From positions 1-6,023 of the forward strand of contig JADJPT010000042.1 of assembly GCA_016713125.1 (NCBI GenBank): DNA of 6,023 nt, given 5' to 3'. This DNA is from Betaproteobacteria bacterium (GTDB taxonomy: Bacteria; Pseudomonadota; Gammaproteobacteria; Burkholderiales; SG8-39). Under the pieces are notes generated by a model. That model did not search any database. It had not been told where the DNA came from and worked only from the letters and a program-made list of their open reading frames with translations. This document shows positions 1 through 6,023 of this stretch, piece by piece (positions within the stretch are counted from its first letter, which is position 1; every line of letters begins with the position of its first letter). The translations under genes and the position numbers were made by a program.

Positions 1-1555
1 GCACCGACGTTGGTGACCACCGCCACCCTGGCAGCGGTCGTAGCCCAGGCCTTCACGCAGGATGCCACCGCGGGCGGTCTCGAACACCGCCGCGTCGACA
101 TCGGGGGGCATCAGCACGTTGCGGGCGCTTTTTCGGGCCGCTGCAATCACCGCTGTCGATCTGGCGACCGTCGACGTACACGCCATCGGTGTTGGTCATG
201 CCGACCCTCAGCCCGCTGCCCGCCAGCAGGTGGGCGATCAGCCGGGCGGTGGTGGTCTTGCCATTCGTGCCGGTGACCGCGACGACCGGAATGCGGCCGT
301 CCTGGCCGTGTGGAAACAGGTGAGCGACGATCGCATCACCGACCGCCCGCCCCTTGCCGTAGGACGGCGAGATGTGCATGCGCAGCCTGGCGCGGCATTG
401 ACCTCGACCACCCCGCCGTTCTGGTCCTCGAGCGGCGGATGCGCCTTTGCCACCACGTCCACCCCGCAGATGTGCAGGCCGACCATCTGAGCCGCTGCCA
501 CCGCACGCGCCGCGAGCTCGGGGTGCATCGTCGGTGACGTCGGTGGCGCTGCCGCCGGTGCTGAGGTTGGCGTTGTTGCGCAGGATCACCCGGCGGCCCC
601 TTCTCGGGCACCGGGTCGGCGGTCAGGCCCCTGCGTTGCCCAGGCGCGCCAGCGCGATGTCATCGAGGCGGATCCTGGTCAGCGAGGTGGCGTGGCCCTC
701 GCCGCGACGCGGATCGGTGTTGACCGCGTCCACCAGTTCGCGCACGCTGCGCTGGCCGTCACCGATCACCTGGGGCGGGTCGCGGCGTGACGCTGCGACC
801 ATCTGCGAACCGACCACCAGCAGCCGGTAGTCGTTGCCGGGCAGGAACTTCTCGACCATCACCTGGCCGTGTTCGGCCGCGGCGCGGAAGGCCACCGCCA
901 TGTGGTCGCGGCCCACGATGTTCACCGTCACGCCCTTGCCCTGGTTGCCATCCTGGGGCTTGACCACCACCGGCAGCCCAATTTCCAGGGCCACGGCCCA
1001 GGCGTCGTCCACATCGCGCACCGGGCGGCCAATCGGCACGGGCACGCCCGCCGCGGCCAGCAGGCGCTTGGTCAGGTCCTTGTCCTGAGCAATGGATTCG
1101 GACACCGCACTGGTCGAATCCATCTCGGCCGCCCAGATGCGACGCTGCCGGGCACCCAACCGAACTGCACCAGGCTGCCCTGGGTCAGGCGGCGCCAGGG
1201 AATGCCACGCGCCTGCGCGGCATCGACGATGGCCCCGGTGCTCGGTCCCAGTCGCTGGTCCTCGTCCAGGCCGCGCAGCGCGGCAATGGCCGCCTGCAAG
1301 TCAAAGGCCGCATCCTGCAGCGCCGCGGCCTGACCAGTTCGGCCGCGAGCGTGAGTGCGAACCGCCCAACCGCCTCTTCGCTGTACTCGACCACCACCTG
1401 GTAGACCCCGGCCTCGAGGGTGACCGCGGTGCGGCCGAAGGTCACGAGGCACCCGGCCTGGGCCTGCAGCGCCAGCGCGGCGACTCGAGCACATGGGCCA
1501 GATGGCGGCTCCAGAGGTTGGGGCCGCGCAAAGCCCTGATGCGAGAAACGTCCAT
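1..1555 (-). CDS. cphA: Cyanophycin synthetase, CphA1 type with intact Mur-ligase P-loop (C-terminus cut by window edge; multiple frameshifts)
   Basis: Family role: ATP-dependent, cytoplasmic, template-free polymerisation of Asp and Arg into cyanophycin. The ATP-grasp (G) domain adds Asp to the backbone; the Mur-ligase-like (M) domain links Arg to the Asp side chain. Seen: the start reads MDVSRIRALRGPNLWSRH, and a Shine-Dalgarno 8 bases upstream supports it. The N-domain remnant includes LEAGVYQVVVEYSEEAVGR. ATP-grasp motifs are KPQDGNQGKGV (about 965-930), DPRRGEGHATSL (about 710-675) and EVNAAPG (about 408-388). The M-domain P-loop GTNGKTTT is at 271-248, followed by GMTNTDGVYV and, near the edge, ETARGGILREGLGYDRC. 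About 145 C-terminal residues should lie beyond the window. Oddities: at least nine frameshifts, near 1484, 1332, 1160, 630, 597, 527, 386, 131 (extra base in a T run) and 27 (extra C). About 50 residues expected after residue 18 are missing at about 1497-1504. The N domain has HVLE without a second His. It is probably co-transcribed with the synthetase gene upstream. Confidence 0.93.
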
Positions 1556-1563
1556 CGACGGTG

Positions 1564-1568
1564 TCCTT
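1564..1568 (-). promoter_or_regulatory. Ribosome binding site of the downstream cphA
   Basis: On the minus strand AAGGA stands 8 bases before the ATG at 1555-1553, a near-ideal Shine-Dalgarno. It lies in the 62-base gap (1556-1617) between the stop of the upstream synthetase and this start. It fixes the start that begins MDVSRI, which matches the family N-terminus. I see no terminator-like hairpin or T-run in the gap, which fits a two-gene operon. Confidence 0.7.
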
Positions 1569-1617
1569 GTTGGGGGGTGCCGCCGCGCGTCGGGCAGCGG
1601 CACCGGGCATGTCGCCT

Positions 1618-3857
1618 TCAGGCCATGCGGGCCGGCACGGTGTCGGAGGCGCCGACGCGGCAGCCACCGGATCGGGCGGCTCGGCGAAACGTCTCAGCGC
1701 CGGCAGCGACCAGGTCGGGCGAGATGCCAGGGCCCAGGCCACCCCCACCGGCCGCCAGCAGCAGTTCGGGCGCCAGGCCGGGCGCCTCGGCCCGCCCGCG
1801 ACGGTACTGGCCCAGGTCGGGCAGCAACTGCTCGACGGCGCCGTTGGCCAGCACCACCCGCCCGGCACGCAACACCACGGCGCGCCCGCCGGCGGCGCGG
1901 TGGGCACGCATGGCCTCGCCATCGGCCACGGCGGGCTCGACGGCATACAGGACCACCTCGCCGTCGCACAGCGGGCCATCTCGACCACTGCGGGGTCGCC
2001 TGCATTGAGCACCGCCACGCCTTCGGGCAGCACCACGTCGACCTGGGTGCGCAGCACCCTGAACATCTGCTCGGCGCCATGAACGTCGTGTGCCGCGCAG
2101 CGCCGGCCCACCGGGTCCGGCGCCACGCAGTCCGTCACGACGCCGACCTGGCAGCGGTCGTAGGCCAGGCCTCGTCGCGAGGATGGCCGGGCGCCGTTCT
2201 CGATCACCACCGCCTCGACCTTGCGGTTCATCAGCAGGCGGTCGGCCGCGTCAAAGCGGGCGCGGTCGCCGACTTCGACGCAACGCGAGTCGAGAAACAG
2301 GCCGTCGCGGCAGGCCAGCCCCACCCTGGCGTCCACTCAGGTGCATGAGCCACGCGATAGCGCCAGGCGGGCGATGTCCCCCGCGAGCCGGCGACCCCGA
2401 CGACCGGGATGCGCCCGGCCTCGTCCTCGCGAACAGGTGGTCGACGATCGCCGGCCCGACCGGGCGCGGCAAGCCATCGGCCGGCTTGATGTGCATCAGC
2501 AGGCCGGGGCCGGCGTTGACTTCGACGATGCCGCCGCCCTGCTCTGCCAACGGGCGGCCGATGTCGTTGGCGACCACGTCGACCCCGGCGATGTCGAGCC
2601 CGACCACCCGTGCGGCCAGGCTCACGGCATGGGCCACTTCAGGGATGCACTTCGTCGGTGCAATCGATCGCCACGTTGCCGTTGCGCTGGATCAGCACCC
2701 GGCGGCCGGCCGCGGGCACGGCCTCGGCGCCCAGGCCCTGGCGCTCCAGCACCAGGCGCACCACGCCGTCGCTGTCCAGCCGGATGGGCCTGAGCGGGAG
2801 TCTCGGTCATGCCGCGGCGCGGATCGCTGTTGAGCTGGGCTTCGATCAGCGCGGCGACCGTCGATCGGCCGTCGCCGACGACCCAGGCGGTATCGCCGCG
2901 CGCCGCGGCGACCACCCGGCCGCCGACCACCAACAGCCGGTGCTCGTCGCCGGGCACGTAGCGCTCGACGATCACCTCGCTGCCCTCGGCCTTGCGCGAT
3001 CGCGAACGCGGCCTCGACGTCGTCGCCGGTCGACAGCTCCAGCGAACACGCCGCGGCCGTGGTTGCCATCCAGCGGCTTGACCACCACCGGCAGGCCGAT
3101 GTCCTGAGCGGCCTCCCAGGCAGCCGCGGCGCTGTCCACCACCACGCCCTCGGGCACCGGCACGCCGCAGGCCCGCAGCAGGCTTTTGGTCAGGTCCTTG
3201 TCGCGTGCGATGCCTTCGGCGATCGCGCTGGTCTGGTCGGTCTCGGCGGTCCAGATGCGGCGCTGGCCCGCGCCATGGCCGAACTGGACCAGGTTGCCGG
3301 CGTTCAGCCGGATGTGCGGGATGCGCCGGTCGGTGGCGGCGTCGACGATGGCCGCGGTGCTCGGGCCGAGGTAGCTGTCGTCGACCCGGCCGCGCACGGC
3401 CACCGACAGCGGCGACATCGAAGGGCTCGTCGTTGATCGCCGCCATCACCAGCGGTGCGCCCGCGGCCAGCGCCTCACGGGCCACCTGCTCGTCGCGGGC
3501 GCGGAACACCATGCGGTAGACGCCGCGCCGGCTGGTGCTGCGCGTCTGGCCGAAACCGGTGGGCATGCCGGCCAGGTTGAGCAGCTCGATGACCACATGT
3601 TCGAGGATATGCCCGGCCCAGGTGCCCTTCGGCAGCCGCTGCATGAAGCCGCCGGGTTCACCGACGCCGCAGTGGTGTTCGTGCAGTGCGGGCAACAATG
3701 CCAGCAGACGCTCGTTGAAGCCTGGCAACACATGCGAGGGATGGTCCTCGAGCTCGCCGAGGTCGAGCCAGACCTCGAGCACCGGGCGGTAGGTCCAGAC
3801 GTTGGGGCCGCGCAGATAATTGACGCGCAGCAGTTGAATGTCGTCCTTCTTGCTCAT
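1618..3857 (-). CDS. cphA: Second cyanophycin synthetase, CphA2-like (CphA'), with degenerate Mur-ligase P-loop (multiple frameshifts)
   Basis: About 745 codons, near full length for the family. Seen: the start MSKKDDIQLLRVNYLRGPN is typical. The N domain has HILEH at residues 83-87 (3611-3597), the HxxEH pattern known as the cryptic metallopeptidase site that makes primers in some CphA1 proteins. The ATP-grasp domain has YLGPSTAAIVDAATDR (about 3375-3328), KPLDGNHGRGV (about 3082-3050), DPRRG (about 2825), RNGNVAIDCTDEVHP (about 2685-2643) and EVNAGPGLLMH (about 2525-2493). In the M domain, IPVVGVAGSRG (about 2410-2378) sits where GTNGKTTT is expected, so the P-loop Lys is absent. GLAYDRCQVGVVTD (about 2178-2137) is conserved. 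CphA2 enzymes that lack the M-domain ATP site polymerise beta-Asp-Arg dipeptides; whether this proteobacterial paralogue does so is inference. Frameshifts lie near 3405, 3045 (extra base), 3000, 2800, 2641 (extra base making a false stop), 2428, 2365-2385, 2325 (extra C), 2190 and 1972. No clear Shine-Dalgarno precedes the ATG. Confidence 0.9.
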
Positions 3858-3882
3858 GGTGGCCGCGGCTGGGGGCCGTGGG

Positions 3883-3898
3883 GCGCGGGTGCCCGCGC
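3883..3898. repeat. Short GC-rich inverted repeat in the leader of the CphA2-like gene
   Basis: GCGCGGG and CCCGCGC are perfect complements with a 2-base gap, so the realistic hairpin has a 6-base stem and 4-base loop. It starts about 26 bases upstream of the ATG at 3857 and would fold in the 5' leader of the cphA message. There is no T-run, so it is not an intrinsic terminator. In DNA this GC-rich a chance origin is quite possible. Confidence 0.3.
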
Positions 3899-3914
3899 GG
3901 CGGGCGCCCTAGCA

Positions 3915-3935
3915 TCGGGGCCAACCAGGCCCCGA
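3915..3935. repeat. Perfect 8-base inverted repeat (TCGGGGCC-N5-GGCCCCGA), possible operator
   Basis: TCGGGGCC at 3915-3922 and GGCCCCGA at 3928-3935 are exact reverse complements around the spacer AACCA. It lies 58 bases upstream of the cphA-side start and about 120 upstream of the ABC start, a plausible place for a dimeric regulator to act on divergent promoters. It overlaps the weak TAGCAT box by one base. No T-run follows, so it is not an intrinsic terminator. No known regulator site is recognised; operator function is inference. Confidence 0.4.
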
Positions 3936-4057
3936 GTGCGGCGCAGGCACCGGCGCTGCCGACGGGAATCCTCGACCCCCGGATGCGCTGCGCAGAATGG
4001 CACGGCCCGGCAACCTCGGCCCGCGCGGTTGGCCCCAGGCCGGTCGGCGGCCCCTCC

Positions 4058-6023
4058 ATGCACCACCCCGCCTTCCTCGACCGCCTGCCGACGCCCGCCC
4101 GGCGCGCACAGCTCGCGGCGATGAAAACGGGTCTGCCAGCCTGGAGGTTGACCTGAAGCGCGCCTCACTTTTCCCAGGGCCAGCTTGTCGTCACCGACCG
4201 CCGCCTGCTCGCGCAGGCGCCGGGCGAAGGACTGGCAGGGTTGGCCGCTCGCGCCGGCCTGAACCTGCGCCACAGCGACCACGCCGGCGTCGGCCTGCTC
4301 GAGTTGAACGACGAGGCCGGCCAGCTCGGCTGCTGGCGCTTCACGCTGGGCCGCACGGCGGCGGCGCCGCGCCTGACAGCCGCCTTGAGCAGCGGCAGCT
4401 GGCCGCGCGACGGGCGGCCCGCGCCGCCGCCCGACACCGGCCTGTGCCCGCGCTGCCAGGCCCCCTGCCCCCCGACAGCGACGAGTGCCCGCCATGCGGC
4501 ACCGAGCTGAACAGGCCCGCCGTCGACCTGGGTGCTGTCTGCGCTGTGGCGCTTTGCGCGGCCCTACCGGGCCAGCTGCTGCTGGCTTCGCCCTGACCCT
4601 GGCCTCGACCGCGGCCACGCTGGTGCCGCCCTACCTGACCATGCCGCTGATGGACAACGTGCTGATCCCGTTCCAGAACGGTCAGCCGATCGACCCCGAC
4701 CGTGCTGGCTACGCTCGGCGGCCTGCTCGCGGCGGCGCTGCCCGCCTGGGGCTGGGCTGGGCGCGCACCTGGCTGCTCGCGCTGGTCTCCGAGCGCATCG
4801 GCGCAGACCTGCGCACCAGCACCTTCGACCACCTGCTGCAACTCTCGCTCGATTATTTCGGCGGCAAGCGCACCGGCGACCTGATGGCACGCATCGGCTC
4901 CGAAACCGACCGCATCAACGTCTTCCTTTCGCTCGACCTGCTCAACTTCGCCACCGACGTGCTGATGATCGCGATGACCGCGGTCATCCTGTTCTCGATC
5001 AATCCCTGGCTGGCGTTGGTCACGCTCCTGCCGCTGCCCTTCATCGCCTGGATGATCCACCTGGTGCGCGACCGCCTGCGCACCGGCTTCGAGAAGATCG
5101 ACCGCGTCTGGGGCGAGGTCACCAACGTGCTGGCCGACACCATCCCCGGCATCCGCGTGGTCAAGGCCTTCGCCCAGGAGCAGCGCGAGGCCGACCGCTT
5201 CCGCGAGGCCAACAAACACAACCTGCTGGTCAACGACCGGCTCAACCACCTGGGGCCTGTTCACGCCGACGGTCACGCTGCTGACCGAGATCGGCCTGCT
5301 GGTCGTCTGGGGCTTCGGCATCTGGCTGGTGTCGCGCACCGAGATCACGGTCGGCGTGCTGACCGCCTTCATCGCCTACATCGGGCGCTTCTATGGCCGG
5401 CTCGACTCGATGAGCCGCATCGTCTCGGTGACGCAAAAGGCCGCTGCCGGCGCCAAGCGCATCTTCGACATCCTCGACCACGTCTCCAACGTGCCCAGGA
5501 CCCGGCCCCGCCGGTGCAACCGAGGCCATGCAGGGCGGATCGAGCTGCGCGACATCGGCTTCCGCTACGGCAGCCGCACGGTCATCCGCAACCTCAGCCT
5601 GGACATTCAGCCCGGCGAGATGATTGGCCTGGTCGGCCACAGCGGCTCGGGCAAGAGCACCCTGGTCAACCTGATCTGCCGCTTCTACGACGTCACCGAT
5701 GGCGCCATCCAGCGTCGACGGCGTGGACATCCGCCGCATCGCCGTGTCGGACTTCCGCCGCCACATCGGCCTGGTGCTGCAAGAGCCTCTCCTGTTCTTC
5801 GGCACCATCGCCGAGAACATCGCCTACGGCAAACGAGTTCATCCTGCGCCTGCCGCAGGGCTACGACTCGCTGGTGGGCGAACGCGGCCAGGGCCTCTCG
5901 GGCGGCGAGCGCCAGCGCATCAGCATCGCCCGCGCGCTGCTGATCGACCCGCGCATCCTGATCCTGGACGAGGCCACCTCCTCGGTCGACACCGAGACCG
6001 AGAAGGAAATCCAGAAGGCGCTC
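4058..6023 (+). CDS. Cyanophycin-associated ABC exporter (N-terminal zinc-ribbon extension, membrane domain, ATPase domain), C-terminus cut by window edge; multiple frameshifts
   Basis: An inner-membrane half-transporter of the exporter type; substrate unknown. Read across frameshifts it starts MHHPAFLDRLPTPARRAQL. A soluble extension of about 150 residues follows, including GQLVVTDRRLLAQ (from about 4179), and ends with CPRC-x10-CPPC (4445-4497), a zinc-ribbon-like motif. Hydrophobic stretches lie at about 4575-4640, 4700-4790, 4920-5060 (two helices) and 5250-5400 (two helices), making a six-helix membrane domain. The coupling region VLADTIPGIRVVKAFAQEQR is at about 5130-5190. ATPase motifs: Walker A GHSGSGKST (5635-5661), Q-loop LVLQEP (about 5773-5790), signature LSGGERQR (5895-5918), Walker B ILILDEA (5955-5975). 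The D-loop follows, but the switch His falls outside the window. Frameshifts occur near 4153 (false stop), 4176, 4385, 4420, 4464, 4515, 4572, 4592, 4698, 4748, 5250 and 5714 (extra C). A further slip near 5834 coincides with loss of about 20 codons. Its divergent position beside cphA supports a cyanophycin link. Confidence 0.9.
4445..4497 (+). other. Zinc-ribbon-like CxxC-x10-CxxC motif in the ABC protein's N-terminal extension
   Basis: The codons read CPRC (4445-4456), then QAP, then after a one-base slip near 4464 LPPDSDE, then CPPC (4486-4497) and GTEL. The knuckles and spacing are those of short zinc ribbons. The motif stands just before the segment LWRFARPYR that leads into the first membrane helix, so it would lie on the cytoplasmic side. 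Metal binding is inferred from the cysteine pattern; the partner is unknown. Confidence 0.7.

Larger units (their letters stand above)
3858..4057. promoter_or_regulatory. Divergent intergenic region between the cphA operon and the ABC transporter gene
   Basis: These 200 bases separate two divergent starts, so promoters for both directions must lie here or inside the gene starts. It is extremely GC-rich. I find only weak sigma-70-like candidates. On the plus strand TCGACC (3972-3977) and CAGAAT (3993-3998) are 15 bases apart, a short spacer with 4 of 6 matches each. TAGCAT at 3910-3915 is another 4-of-6 box. Two inverted repeats, listed separately, are the clearest structure. Neither flanking start has a convincing Shine-Dalgarno. 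No open reading frame here looks like a real protein. Confidence 0.45.

Noticed and set aside
24..2170. Near-identical patches at 24-52 and 2144-2172, and at 1070-1085 and 3187-3202, considered as mobile or regulatory repeats
   Set aside because: They encode the shared family motifs YDRCQV and KDLTK in the two paralogues at matching protein positions, so they reflect gene homology, not separate repeats.
1185..2336. Long minus-strand open frame of 383 codons spanning both synthetase genes, suggesting a fusion
   Set aside because: It contains correct CphA' sequence only down to about 1975, and then rejoins true coding sequence in the next gene by chance after frameshifts. The real CphA' stop at 1618 and the Shine-Dalgarno and start at 1568-1553 lie between them in other frames.
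1092..2348. Plus-strand open frame of 418 codons opposite the synthetases
   Set aside because: It shows no recognisable domain, is very rich in Arg, Pro and Gly, and lies antisense to clear CphA motifs on the minus strand.
3878..4057. Upstream in-frame ATG at 3878 as the start of the ABC protein
   Set aside because: The extra 60 residues would be translated from the GC-rich intergenic region and resemble no protein. The ATG at 4058 gives the N-terminus I associate with the family.
3854..4618. Minus-strand open frame of 254 codons opposite the ABC gene start and intergenic region
   Set aside because: Its composition is Arg/Ala-rich and low in complexity, typical of an antisense shadow in high-GC DNA, and the opposite strand carries recognisable ABC protein sequence.
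5497..5540. Divergent linker between the membrane and ATPase domains of the ABC protein (PRTRPRRCNRGHAG)
   Set aside because: The shifted frame reads DPAPPVQPR, a normal linker, and the downstream frame is restored, so this is best explained by compensating base losses rather than a new segment.

Overview
The window is very GC-rich (roughly 70 % by eye) with strongly GC3-biased codons. It carries a cyanophycin-biosynthesis locus whose protein sequences look betaproteobacterial, most like the Burkholderiales Leptothrix/Rubrivivax/Ideonella type. That taxonomic call rests on remembered family resemblance, not on a search.

Layout. Two paralogous cyanophycin synthetase genes lie in tandem on the minus strand. 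The upstream one (3857 to 1618) is a CphA2-type enzyme (CphA'). Its N-terminal domain keeps an HxxEH motif and its ATP-grasp domain looks complete, but the P-loop of its Mur-ligase-like domain is degenerate. After a 62-base gap with a good Shine-Dalgarno comes the second synthetase (1555 to the left edge, C-terminus cut off). This is a CphA1-type enzyme with an intact GTNGKTTT P-loop but no HxxEH in its N domain. A 200-base divergent intergenic region (3858-4057) separates the pair from a plus-strand gene (4058 to the right edge). That gene encodes an ABC exporter half-transporter (membrane domain plus nucleotide-binding domain) with an unusual N-terminal extension of about 150 residues ending in a CxxC-x10-CxxC zinc-ribbon-like motif. 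I recall this family being named 'cyanophycin metabolism-associated ABC transporter' in bacterial annotation pipelines.

How the genes may work together. CphA1 makes cyanophycin (a poly-Asp backbone with Arg on each beta-carboxyl) from Asp, Arg and ATP. The CphA2-type partner should only be able to do the ATP-grasp reaction, and through HxxEH may cut chains into primers. The two enzymes therefore look complementary. The role of the ABC protein in cyanophycin metabolism is unknown.

Quality warning. All three genes are broken by many one- or two-base frameshifts (about thirty in 6 kb), many at homopolymers, while the protein sequence between them stays well conserved. This looks like sequencing or assembly error rather than gene decay. 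Two larger losses are also visible: about 50 codons in the CphA1 N domain and about 20 codons in the ABC nucleotide-binding domain. The calls below treat each gene as one reading unit across its frameshifts. No tRNA, rRNA, CRISPR, insertion sequence or phage gene was seen.
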